A stretch of 62,236 nt of DNA from CAYVQZ01 sp964453435 (GTDB lineage: Bacteria; Abyssobacteria; SURF-5), in assembly GCA_964453435.1 (NCBI GenBank), contig CAYVQZ010000028.1, forward strand, positions 1-62,236. Reading direction: 5' to 3'. Within the stretch, counting starts at the first letter, position 1, and each line of letters begins with the position of its first letter. This document shows positions 42,240-50,330 of the stretch, piece by piece. The notes below the pieces were generated by a model. It ran no database searches, was not told where the DNA came from, and saw only the letters and a program-made list of their open reading frames with translations. Position numbers and translations under genes: made by a program.

Positions 42240-42653
42240 ATGCTTGAGAGAATGCGTAAGACACTGGTTCGCGACCTGATGAACCGCGAGCCGAAATTCA
42301 TTAAGGAAGATGTGTCGTTGCTGGACGCGGTCAGGAAAATGAAGGAATTCGGGGTATCGAGCCTGATCGTGGACAGCAACAACAAGGCCGACTGGTACGG
42401 TATTGTCACACAGAAGGACCTGATTAACAAGCTGATTGATCCCGATCCCGGCGCCCAGCATGCTTTTGTGGCCGATGTCATGACGAGGCCCGCTATCACC
42501 GTGCCGCCAACGATGAGCGTTCTGGCGTGTGTCAAGCTGATGAAACGCTATAACATCCGGCGCATCCCGGTTTCTGACGGAAGGGAGATTCTGGGCATTC
42601 TCAGCCAGAGCGATATCTTCAGAAAGTTTTATCCCGGTCCCGTCATTGATTGA
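42240..42653 (+). CDS. Stand-alone CBS-domain pair protein
   Basis: A 137-residue protein consisting of two CBS repeats forming one Bateman module: VRDLMNREPKFIKEDVSL to YGIVTQKDLINKL, and VADVMTRPAITVPPTMSV to ILGILSQSDIFRKF. Such modules bind adenine nucleotides and sense energy state. It has no fused effector domain. GGGAGGAGAG precedes the ATG and a good promoter lies upstream. Its partner is not obvious from context. Confidence 0.92.
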   Translation: MLERMRKTLVRDLMNREPKFIKEDVSLLDAVRKMKEFGVSSLIVDSNNKADWYGIVTQKDLINKLIDPDPGAQHAFVADVMTRPAITVPPTMSVLACVKLMKRYNIRRIPVSDGREILGILSQSDIFRKFYPGPVID

Positions 42654-42736
42654 CGGAGTGTCACGGTTGCTGATGGAGAACAGGAGCGCCTGAGCGTGCG
42701 TGGCTTCTTGTCTCACATTTTCGATGCGGGGGATGC

Positions 42737-42893
42737 TGAATGTGTCCCACGATTTGGCAACCCGTGCGTCGGGGGCATTTCCGATTCTGCGGCGCTTCGT
42801 GCCCGTAAATCTCGGTTATTGGGGGACACCATGCCGCATGGCGCCCCCCAATAACCGGGCCTTTTTTCTTATTCCAATCGTGGGACGGACTCA
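42737..42893. repeat. Dispersed element copy 8, with palindrome
   Basis: Ends are TGAATGTGTCCCACGATTTG and CAATCGTGGGACGGACTCA. The palindrome is at 42814-42856 with arms differing at two paired positions. It is followed by GGGCC and TTTTTT, so this copy could also act as the terminator of the CBS gene. The element is open in frame with the membrane protein gene downstream, encoding the phrase GYWGTPCRMAPPNN. Confidence 0.85.
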
Positions 42894-42933
42894 TGCGCGC
42901 CGGCGGTTTCGGCACGCCACGGGGAGAATAAAC

Positions 42934-44577
42934 ATTCAGGTTCACACGTGGTTTCGTGACAACGCAAGAACCCTCCGTTATCTTGTCTTGGCGACCTTCG
43001 TTTTTGCTCTCCACTCCCTTCATTTCAACTATCCGACAGACGATGCGTTCATAACATTTCGTTATGTCCGTAATATGCTCGAGGGAGATGGGCTTGTTTA
43101 CAACCCCGGCGAACGGGTGGAAGGGTATACGAACTTCCTGTGGGCGATGGTTCTGGCGGTGCCCGCATACCTGGGCATGAATATCGTTGGCGCCGCCCGG
43201 ATGCTGGGATTCCTTTCCGGCGCGGGGACGATTCTCGCGGTGACGCTGCTCGCGCGCGACTATATCGGAATGCGAGTCGCGCAAAAAGACAATTGGATGA
43301 CATTCCTGCCTGCGACCTTTCTGGCGCTCAATGGCAGCTTCGCGATGTGGGCCGTAGGAGGGCTCGAGACCCTATTTTTTACCTTTCTCCTCACCCTTGC
43401 CACGGTATTTTATCTCCGGTCACGAAACGGAAGGGGGTTGCTCCCCAGCGGACTCCTCTTTGCCCTTCTCGTGATGACAAGGCCGGATGGGGCCGCCTTT
43501 CTGTTGGCTGCGCTGGCGCATTTGAGCTTTGTTTCGGTCCGCTCGGGAAAATCGCTGAGGACTCTTGCGGCAAACGCGCTGCGCATGCTTGTGCCCTTCG
43601 CCGGAGTTTACGCTCCTTATTTCGCATGGAGGTATTCGTACTATGGCTTCCTGTTGCCGAATACATTCTATGCAAAGGTTGGCGGTGGCGCTTCGGCATT
43701 CGAGAGGGGATTATCGTACACATGGAACTTTGCGCTGGATTTCGGAATCGCTCCCATCCTGGGGCTCGCAGCCTTTTTCTATGCGCGTGCGTGGGTGCGG
43801 CGAGGTGAACGGAACCAAGAGAAAACCGGTGCTTCCTCTTACTTGGCTTTTCAACTCCTGGCGGGCTTGGGATTCGTGTTGTTCGTCGGCGGAGACCAGC
43901 TTGTCATGCACAGATTTTTCGTTCCGCTGTTGCCTGCCATCTATCTTCTCACTTCGCGCGGTTTCGCCGAACTGCGAACAGGAACACCAGAGGACGGGGC
44001 GGTCTTGCGTGGGGCGGTCGCGCCTGTTCTCTGTTTCGCCGCTCTTGTCGCAACGCTTTATCCTTCCTTTTTCGGACGCAGCCATCACCGCGTATTCCGC
44101 GTTGAAAAGCCTGCGGAAGCGGACCGCGCCGTTATCGGGAAATGGCTGAAGGAAACCGCGCCCGAACAAACAACAATCGCGCTGGTGCCCGCAGGTATCA
44201 TACCGTTTTACTCGGATTTAAGGACGATCGACTTGGTTGGCCTGAACGATGTCCATATTGCGCACACCCAGCCGGAAAACATCGGGAAGGGAGAGCCCGG
44301 GCACGAGAAGTATGACAGCAAATATGTTCTGGGAAAAAGGCCTGACCTCATTTTTCTTGGAGCATGTCGGCTGCACCCCGAGAAGCTCTCGGCCGATTCC
44401 TTGCTCGATTATTACTGGATATACGGAAAGCTCGTCCCCGGAAACCGCGAGATGCTGGGAATGGAAGAATTCACGTCGAATTATTCTCCGTGGGCGGCCA
44501 AGATTAATTCGGGTTATCTGCATTTTATGAAAAGAAATGATTTTGCGATGCCCGAGGCCGAGCCTCTGGAAGAGTGA
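42934..44577 (+). CDS. Polytopic GT-C-like membrane protein
   Basis: About 547 residues with nine to ten hydrophobic helices. The first external loop carries YPTDDAFITFRYVRNMLEG followed by VYNPGERVEGYTNFLW, an Asp-Asp motif seen in GT-C glycosyltransferases using lipid-linked sugars. The C-terminal 150 residues are soluble. The start is unresolved. The frame runs back to 42700 through a repeat element. The best ribosome-binding site, GGGGAG at 42921-42926, points to a rare ATT at 42934, and no ATG or GTG lies near it. A four-base overlap links it to the next gene. Confidence 0.75.
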   Translation: MQVHTWFRDNARTLRYLVLATFVFALHSLHFNYPTDDAFITFRYVRNMLEGDGLVYNPGERVEGYTNFLWAMVLAVPAYLGMNIVGAARMLGFLSGAGTILAVTLLARDYIGMRVAQKDNWMTFLPATFLALNGSFAMWAVGGLETLFFTFLLTLATVFYLRSRNGRGLLPSGLLFALLVMTRPDGAAFLLAALAHLSFVSVRSGKSLRTLAANALRMLVPFAGVYAPYFAWRYSYYGFLLPNTFYAKVGGGASAFERGLSYTWNFALDFGIAPILGLAAFFYARAWVRRGERNQEKTGASSYLAFQLLAGLGFVLFVGGDQLVMHRFFVPLLPAIYLLTSRGFAELRTGTPEDGAVLRGAVAPVLCFAALVATLYPSFFGRSHHRVFRVEKPAEADRAVIGKWLKETAPEQTTIALVPAGIIPFYSDLRTIDLVGLNDVHIAHTQPENIGKGEPGHEKYDSKYVLGKRPDLIFLGACRLHPEKLSADSLLDYYWIYGKLVPGNREMLGMEEFTSNYSPWAAKINSGYLHFMKRNDFAMPEAEPLEE

Positions 44578-46766
44578 CCGCACGTGCGGCAATGAAAGCT
44601 GCCAAGGGCTGCTCGAAAAATACGTATCCGCATACTTTGACAAAGAACATGCTTCACAGGAACCAAACACCTTCTTTCCGGAAAGAGGTTCCTTTCGTTC
44701 TCCTGCTCTTGTGGGGAGCGTTCGTGCTCATCTTCTTTTTCCGGGAGCATCCGCTTGACCTTGTGAAACTGTGGCGCCTGGTGCGGAGTTTTTCTCCTCC
44801 ACCCGTTCCGACCGCGCCTGTGAAACTGCTCCTTGTTCTGAAACATCTCTCGCTGGCATGCTTCCTCGGTGTCGTCGGATTGCTGACGGGGCGGCGAATT
44901 CTCAAGATAGTCGGAGTGTGGCCTCCGCACGACCAGGCAATTGACGGGTGGCGTGTCGGGGAAAACCTCCTCATGGCGCTCGGGCTGGGGTGGGGCGTAC
45001 TGGTCTATTTTACGTTCCTGCTTGGAGTTGTCGGGGTCTTGTACGAATATGTGGTCTGGGCAGTTCTCCTCCTGCTGCTTCTCATCTGCATCACGGATGC
45101 GCCCCTTCTCGTCCGTGAGGTCAGGGGGCCGCTTGCGCGCCGCCAGCCGGTGAAGCCGCCGCTGCCGTTGCGCCTCGGCGCAGTCTTCTTTGTGCTCGTG
45201 ACGGCGAGTGTCTTCGTCATGGCCCTTGCGCCAAGCATCACGCACGACGCGATGGTCTACCACCTCAACATTCCGCGTGTCTACGCGAACGCTCATGCAA
45301 TAGTGCCCATCCCGTACAATCTGTTTTCCAACACGTTTCTGAACCTTGAGATGCTTTACCTGATTGCCCTCCTGATTGACGACTTCATTCTCGCCAACCT
45401 GATTCACTTTTCCTTGGGAGTCTCGGCGATGGCGCTTACCTTTGCCTTCGCCAGACGAACTCTGGGGCGCACAACTGCGGTATTGGCGGTGTTCATTTTC
45501 TTTTTCAACCCGCTCGTGCTCAACGAGATGGCGATTGCATATGTGGATTTGGGGATGGTGTTCTATTTCCTCTTGGCCCTGGTCTGCCTGTGGAGATGGA
45601 AAGAAGAAGACGATCGACGGTGGTTTCTAATCGCCTGCGTATTCGCCGGATTCTTCGCCGGATTCAAGTACACCTCTCTTCACGGACTTGTATCCATCGG
45701 CGCCATGATTGCCATCTTCGGCTTGCTGTCCGAAAGGAGAGGATTGAAAACCGCCTTCAAGAACTTGGCGACCTATGGACTGGTCACCTCGGCCTTCGTA
45801 TTGCCGTACCTCATCAAAAATCATATCTTCACGGGAAACCCGGTCTACCCGTTGATGTATGAGCAGTTCGACGGGCGTTGGCTCTTTCCGCAGCAGGTGG
45901 AGAGAATGCTTGCATATGTGAATGCTCACGGGATGGGCCGCGATTTCCCGAAGATGCTCCTGCTTCCCTGGAACATCACGGTGCACGGCAACGCGGGTTT
46001 TAAAAATTTCGATGCCGTCATCACTCCATTGTGGCTGCTTTTCCTGGCGCCTCTCCTTTTCATCAGGCCGAAACCGCCTGTCGTTCGCGTGGCGGGGTTA
46101 TTGTGCGCCATATACTTCGTCAGCTGGGCGGCGTCGACTCATATCACTCGTTACCTGATGCCCGTCTTCCCGCTGTTCAGCATGCTCTCCGCACACGGCA
46201 TTTCGGCGATATGGAAGAGAGCGACGGAACACGCGAACTATTTATCGATGCTCGTCAAAGCGGGCACGGTGACCGCCTGCGGCCTTGTCTGGCTTCTCTT
46301 CAGCTACCCCTACCTCCTGTATGTCCCCTCGGAGTTTGGCCCGGTTGTGTGGGGAAACCAGACAAGAGAGGAATTTCTGGCGACAAAGGTGCCCCATTAC
46401 TCGGTGTTCGAGTATATAAATGAGACCTTGCCTGCGAATGCGCGGCTGGTTTTCTTCTGGGACAATCGCGGGTTTTTCTGTGACCGTCCGCAAATCGGAG
46501 ACAGCGTGTTCGAAGCTTCCAGCATGCTGGAGCTTTTCAGCGAAGCGGGAAATCCCGCGGCGTATCGCCAAAAGCTGAACGAGATGGGAATCACGCATAT
46601 TTTCGTAAACAAGGCCTTTTTCCGCAGGTTCCCGCCTTTTGCCGTATCCCCCAAAGACGAGGCCCGAATTCTCAGAGACGTCGCCTCGCTCGAGCGCTTT
46701 CTCGCCCGGCACGCAATTCCTGTTTTTTCGGACGGAGAGACGGCGGTTTATGAGCTGACACGTTGA
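44574..46766 (+). CDS. Large polytopic membrane protein, ArnT/GT-C-like
   Basis: A protein of up to 730 residues with about twelve hydrophobic helices and a soluble C-terminal domain. APSITHDAMVYHLNIPRVYA in the first large loop has the acidic residue and context of GT-C enzymes. DNRGFFCDRPQIGD and FVNKAFFRRFPPF in the tail recall the C-terminal domains of such proteins. It may add a sugar from a polyprenyl carrier to an envelope acceptor. I give the GTG at 44574, which overlaps the previous stop; ATGs at 44592 or 44649 are alternatives, and none has a strong ribosome-binding site. Confidence 0.75.
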   Translation: MTARAAMKAAKGCSKNTYPHTLTKNMLHRNQTPSFRKEVPFVLLLLWGAFVLIFFFREHPLDLVKLWRLVRSFSPPPVPTAPVKLLLVLKHLSLACFLGVVGLLTGRRILKIVGVWPPHDQAIDGWRVGENLLMALGLGWGVLVYFTFLLGVVGVLYEYVVWAVLLLLLLICITDAPLLVREVRGPLARRQPVKPPLPLRLGAVFFVLVTASVFVMALAPSITHDAMVYHLNIPRVYANAHAIVPIPYNLFSNTFLNLEMLYLIALLIDDFILANLIHFSLGVSAMALTFAFARRTLGRTTAVLAVFIFFFNPLVLNEMAIAYVDLGMVFYFLLALVCLWRWKEEDDRRWFLIACVFAGFFAGFKYTSLHGLVSIGAMIAIFGLLSERRGLKTAFKNLATYGLVTSAFVLPYLIKNHIFTGNPVYPLMYEQFDGRWLFPQQVERMLAYVNAHGMGRDFPKMLLLPWNITVHGNAGFKNFDAVITPLWLLFLAPLLFIRPKPPVVRVAGLLCAIYFVSWAASTHITRYLMPVFPLFSMLSAHGISAIWKRATEHANYLSMLVKAGTVTACGLVWLLFSYPYLLYVPSEFGPVVWGNQTREEFLATKVPHYSVFEYINETLPANARLVFFWDNRGFFCDRPQIGDSVFEASSMLELFSEAGNPAAYRQKLNEMGITHIFVNKAFFRRFPPFAVSPKDEARILRDVASLERFLARHAIPVFSDGETAVYELTR

Positions 46767-46841
46767 AGGACGTTTGAGGAGAAACTCGGGAACAACCTGC
46801 CCGTATCAAATGTTTTCCTTGAAATTCCGGGAGGGAGGCGC

Positions 46842-47423
46842 TCAAACCGGTTTATGCGGACTCTCGGGTCGCTCGCCGATCTTCCGCGCAGGCGCCCCGC
46901 CGACAATCGAATACGGCTCCGTGTTGTTCGTTACGACCGAGCCGGCGCCGATGATGGTCCCGTCACCGATGGTCACACCCGGCAGAATCACCGCATTGGC
47001 GCCGATCCAGACATCGTTTCCTATAACCACTTGCTTCTTCTGGTGACCCTGAAAAAGGATGGGGATATCTTTCGTATCGTACCGATGCTGGGAAGAGGTA
47101 ATGACCACATTCGGGCCGATAAGAACGTAATCGCCGAGCCTTATTCCGCCCCGTGCGTATATATGCACCCCCCGGTTGACGTTCAGGTTGCGCCCCGCCT
47201 CGAGTCCGTACGAATGCTGGATGAACGCTCCCGGGAAGATGAACGGGAACGGCTCGATTTTTTTGCAGAGAAGTTTGTAGAACGCGTACCGGAGAGCGAA
47301 TCCTTCGAAGCCGGGAATGTATCGAACAACCCACGCGGCGTACTCCTCGAGGAAGAGCACGACAACTTGCTTGAACGAGAAGCTGCTGAAAAACTTCTCA
47401 ACCTGATCGCGAGTTTTCGGCAT
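46842..47423 (-). CDS. Hexapeptide-repeat acetyltransferase (WcaF-like)
   Basis: A 193-residue left-handed beta-helix O-acyltransferase. After a helical N-terminus, hexapeptide repeats run from about residue 75 to 175 (GGIRLGDYVLIGPNVVITS, IGNDVWIGANAVILPGVTIG, IIGAGSVVT), ending with the family motif VGGAPARKIG. The catalytic histidine is probably in SSQHRYD. It likely acetylates a surface polysaccharide sugar. It is nine bases downstream of cobO and on the same strand, but convergent with the GT-C genes, whose products may provide its acceptor. Confidence 0.85.
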   Translation of the reverse strand: MPKTRDQVEKFFSSFSFKQVVVLFLEEYAAWVVRYIPGFEGFALRYAFYKLLCKKIEPFPFIFPGAFIQHSYGLEAGRNLNVNRGVHIYARGGIRLGDYVLIGPNVVITSSQHRYDTKDIPILFQGHQKKQVVIGNDVWIGANAVILPGVTIGDGTIIGAGSVVTNNTEPYSIVGGAPARKIGERPESPHKPV

Positions 47424-47432
47424 TCGATTTCT

Positions 47433-48038
47433 TCAGTATTCGATTCCCTTGCGGGCCGTCACCCCTTTTTTCCAGGGATGTTTGATTTCTCGCATTTCGG
47501 TGACGTAATCGGCAATCTCAAGGAGTTTCGGATGAACCGGCCTTCCGGTGAGCGCCACCTCCACCCCCCCGGCTTTCCCGTTCAGCAGCGACACAACGTC
47601 TTCAACCGAGACCAGACCGAACTCTATGGCGTAGTTGATCTCATCGAGGATGACAAGATCATAATCTCCCTTCGCCAGGCATTTCTTCGAGAATTCGAGA
47701 GCTTTCCGTGCGGCCTCCAAATCGGCAATCCGCACGTTTTTGGGGTCGACGTGACATTCCATGCAGCCCGTGCACTCTTCATCGGCAGAGGGGTCCTTCG
47801 ACAAACGGACGCATTCGGGACCCATTTGCACGATCTCGAATTCGGGGCTGAGCCGCCGGGCCGCTTTCAGTTCTCCGTACCGGTTCGAGGTCTTCAGGAA
47901 CTGAATCATGATTACTCTCAGGCCGCTGCCCGCAGCCCGCAGGCCCATGCCGAGCGCAGCCGTGGTTTTTCCTTTTCCCTCTCCGTGGTATATGTGAACG
48001 AGGCCGGTCCCCCGACTCTGCAAGTCGTTTTCATTCAT
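47433..48038 (-). CDS. cobO: Corrinoid adenosyltransferase (CobO/BtuR)
   Basis: A 201-residue ATP:cob(I)alamin adenosyltransferase that attaches the adenosyl group in coenzyme B12 synthesis or salvage. The P-loop is HGEGKGKTTAALG near residue 18, and DLVILDEINYAI is Walker B. Unusually, the segment after LSKDPSADE reads CTGCMECHVD, a CX2CX2CH cluster near residues 89-96 that could bind metal. I do not know it from standard CobO. No other cobalamin gene is adjacent. It starts six bases after the PhoU-like gene. Confidence 0.9.
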   Translation of the reverse strand: MNENDLQSRGTGLVHIYHGEGKGKTTAALGMGLRAAGSGLRVIMIQFLKTSNRYGELKAARRLSPEFEIVQMGPECVRLSKDPSADEECTGCMECHVDPKNVRIADLEAARKALEFSKKCLAKGDYDLVILDEINYAIEFGLVSVEDVVSLLNGKAGGVEVALTGRPVHPKLLEIADYVTEMREIKHPWKKGVTARKGIEY

Positions 48039-48044
48039 GAAGCA

Positions 48045-48707
48045 TCAGGATTCGTCAACATAGTCCAAATTGTCAACAGAAGTGACTACACTTGTTGCGA
48101 CGTTAACCAAGTGGCTTGAGACTCGCTTGATGTATCGAGCCAGGAGGGTGTATGCGACCGCTTTTTTTGTCGGCAGATTGTCGGCGATAAGCTGAGAGAT
48201 GAGCATATCGCACCGCTTGTTTATGGTTTCACCTTTCGTAATTATCATGTGGGCGGTTTCTTCATCCGACCGCGCAAATGCCTTCCGTGTCTTGCTGAAC
48301 AGATTCTCCACCTGCTCCGCCAATTCCTTGAGCGGAGTCTTGTAGCGGCCGCGGTCGAATTCCACATCGAACATTATCCCCAATTCAAAGATGTTCTTGC
48401 AATAGTCGCCGACCCGCTCAACGTCTTTCGCCACGCTCATAAGGATAAGACAAGCGGGCACATCAGACCTGGGTTGCAGCGTCAGATGACTGATGATTTT
48501 CCTGCGTATGCTTCGCTGGTGCTCGTTTACCTCTTTGTCCTTCCCATAAAGGTCCTTTTTCACCGACTGGGCGTCCTTTTTCTCGATCAGCACCTCCATG
48601 GCGGTGTCGAACATCCATTCGGTCTTGTCAACCATCTGATTGAACTCGTCGAGCATGTCCGCCAACGGCGACTTCGCCCTGAAGAGTTCCAACAGTTCTC
48701 GAAGCAT
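48045..48707 (-). CDS. PhoU-like/DUF47 phosphate transport regulator
   Basis: A 220-residue all-helical protein. The PhoU-type three-helix repeats each hold an acidic metal-binding signature: VAKDVERVGDYCKNIFELG in the first and related ARYIKRVSSHLVNVATSV in the second. DUF47/PhoU proteins modulate phosphate transporters. Gene order supports that role, since a Na/Pi cotransporter gene is directly upstream on the same strand, separated by element copy 9 and a possible promoter. Confidence 0.87.
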   Translation of the reverse strand: MLRELLELFRAKSPLADMLDEFNQMVDKTEWMFDTAMEVLIEKKDAQSVKKDLYGKDKEVNEHQRSIRRKIISHLTLQPRSDVPACLILMSVAKDVERVGDYCKNIFELGIMFDVEFDRGRYKTPLKELAEQVENLFSKTRKAFARSDEETAHMIITKGETINKRCDMLISQLIADNLPTKKAVAYTLLARYIKRVSSHLVNVATSVVTSVDNLDYVDES

Positions 48708-48746
48708 ACGGCTTTACCCTCCTTCGATGCCGGCTATGACTCCTTC

Positions 48747-48776
48747 ATTATATCCGTTGCCGTTTTGATTCTCCAA
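48747..48776 (-). promoter_or_regulatory. Probable promoter of the phoU-like operon
   Basis: On the minus strand TTGGAG (48776-48771) and TATAAT (48752-48747) are 18 bases apart, 40 bases before the ATG. The -35 box is weak. It abuts element copy 9. Confidence 0.5.
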
Positions 48777-48777
48777 A

Positions 48778-48894
48778 TTGCGTCCGTCCCACAAGGATGG
48801 TATACGGGTTATTGGGCGACACCATGCCGCATGGTGTCGCCCAATAACCTGCGCTGTGCTCTCGGCATCAATGTGCAATCGTGAGACAGATTCA
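48778..48894. repeat. Dispersed element copy 9, palindrome with compensatory change
   Basis: The right end CAATCGTGAGACAGATTCA is intact and the left end GCGTCCGTCCCACAAGG is diverged. The palindrome at 48807-48849 pairs perfectly: GGTTATTGGGCGACACC in one arm and GGTGTCGCCCAATAACC in the other. Other copies have GGGGG and CCCCC at those sites, so both arms changed together. The terminal TCA (48892-48894) is the minus-strand TGA stop of the Na/Pi cotransporter gene. Confidence 0.9.
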
Positions 48895-50121
48895 ATCTTC
48901 CTCCGGTCGTCTGCGCCGCAGCGCGTTGGACGCCGCGAAAAAGGCGCCTATGATAATCGGCATACCGGCAAGAATCAGGAATCCGGTGAGGGTGAGTCCG
49001 AACTCGCTGAGATAGATACAGATTCCCGGGACGTAAAAGAAAACGAGACAGATGTAGAGCAGAGGGAAAAGCCGGTTCTCGGCGGTCCGGCGTCCCATCT
49101 CTCGGGCCAACCCCAGGGGAAGAAACTGTAGCGGATAGAGAATGAATATCCCGAACAGATTAAACATCAGGTGGGCGAATGCGATTGTGACACCGCCCAG
49201 GTTTCCCGTCGACACCGTCGCCAATGATGCGAGAATCGCCGTTACGGTGGTGCCGACATTCGCCCCGAGCATGTACGGAAAAATTTGTGCGAGCGTAAGG
49301 ATGCCCGCCGCCGCCATCGGAATGACCAGCGACGTCGTCACCGAACTGCTTTGCACGATGGCGGTAATGAGGAGACCAACAACAAAGCTGAGGCCGACAT
49401 TGCGGAATATATACGTGCTGAAGAACGCTTCCACCTTCGCGAGAACGAGGCTTTTGAGAACCCGTGTAATGAACAGGAGCGAAAGGAACAGCGTGGCCAG
49501 TGCGACGGCAAAGATGACGCTCGCCTGAATGACCGGAGGCGCCGCGAAAAGCGTTGTGATAAGCTCGGTGATGGCAACTGCCACCGGCTTGACCGCCGCC
49601 TTTACCGGACTCGTGAACGTGGCGCCGCCGACTCCGCCGAACACAGCGGTCGCTACCTTGGCCGAGTCCTCGAGAAATCCGAACATCATCTCCAGCGGGA
49701 ACAATAGAAGAACGGCGAGAAGATTAAAAATATCATGCACCAGCGCCGCCTCGGTCGCCCTTCGGAATTCCTCTTTTCTCGCGATATGGCCGTGGGCGAC
49801 AAGCGTGTTCGTAACGCTTGTCCCAATGTTGGCGCCCATAACAATCGGGATAGCCAGCCGGATATCGAGCATGCCGCTGCCCACCAGGCCGACGGTAATT
49901 GCGGTCGTGAACGATGAACTCTGGACAAGGGCCGTGGTCAACATGCCGATGAAAAGCCCGACAAATCGGTTGCTCGCAAGGGTGAACAGTTTCTCGGCGA
50001 ATCCTTGGCCGAACAGCCGGAACGAGCTTTCCATCAAGCAGATGCTCAAAAGGAAACAGTACAACAAAGCAAAGACGGCCAGGATTTTCAGCAGGTTCTT
50101 TATGCTTTTCTTGCCACTCAT
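48892..50121 (-). CDS. Na+/phosphate cotransporter (NptA/PNaS family)
   Basis: A 409-residue polytopic transporter with the two inverted repeats of the PNaS family. Each repeat carries the QSSS signature: VQSSSFTTAITVGLVGSG and VQSSSVTTSLVIPMAAAG. Between them is a region similar to the domain-linking loop of type II cotransporters. No C-terminal PhoU domain is fused; the separate PhoU-like gene downstream probably supplies it. Its stop codon is provided by the end of element copy 9. Confidence 0.9.
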   Translation of the reverse strand: MSGKKSIKNLLKILAVFALLYCFLLSICLMESSFRLFGQGFAEKLFTLASNRFVGLFIGMLTTALVQSSSFTTAITVGLVGSGMLDIRLAIPIVMGANIGTSVTNTLVAHGHIARKEEFRRATEAALVHDIFNLLAVLLLFPLEMMFGFLEDSAKVATAVFGGVGGATFTSPVKAAVKPVAVAITELITTLFAAPPVIQASVIFAVALATLFLSLLFITRVLKSLVLAKVEAFFSTYIFRNVGLSFVVGLLITAIVQSSSVTTSLVIPMAAAGILTLAQIFPYMLGANVGTTVTAILASLATVSTGNLGGVTIAFAHLMFNLFGIFILYPLQFLPLGLAREMGRRTAENRLFPLLYICLVFFYVPGICIYLSEFGLTLTGFLILAGMPIIIGAFFAASNALRRRRPEED

Positions 50122-50330
50122 TCGTTCCTCTTTCGGAACCGCACGAACGGGATTTTACAGCGAAGCCGTCACCCAGGAAGCAGTGAAATCAGTCGCCGGA
50201 AACATAGCGCTCCGTTTTGTCAATCGAGAAATTCGCGGAGTGGCCCGCGCGGGCGTCATTTCCCGGGGAAGAAAAGGCGCAGCCGGGACGAACGCCAGGG
50301 GTTGAAAGGGCCTCTTTTCTCCCCGGAGCC

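Noticed and set aside
15695..48849. The five palindromes as a CRISPR array or attC sites
   Set aside because: They are spread over 33 kb with no regular spacers, no cas genes and no integron integrase.
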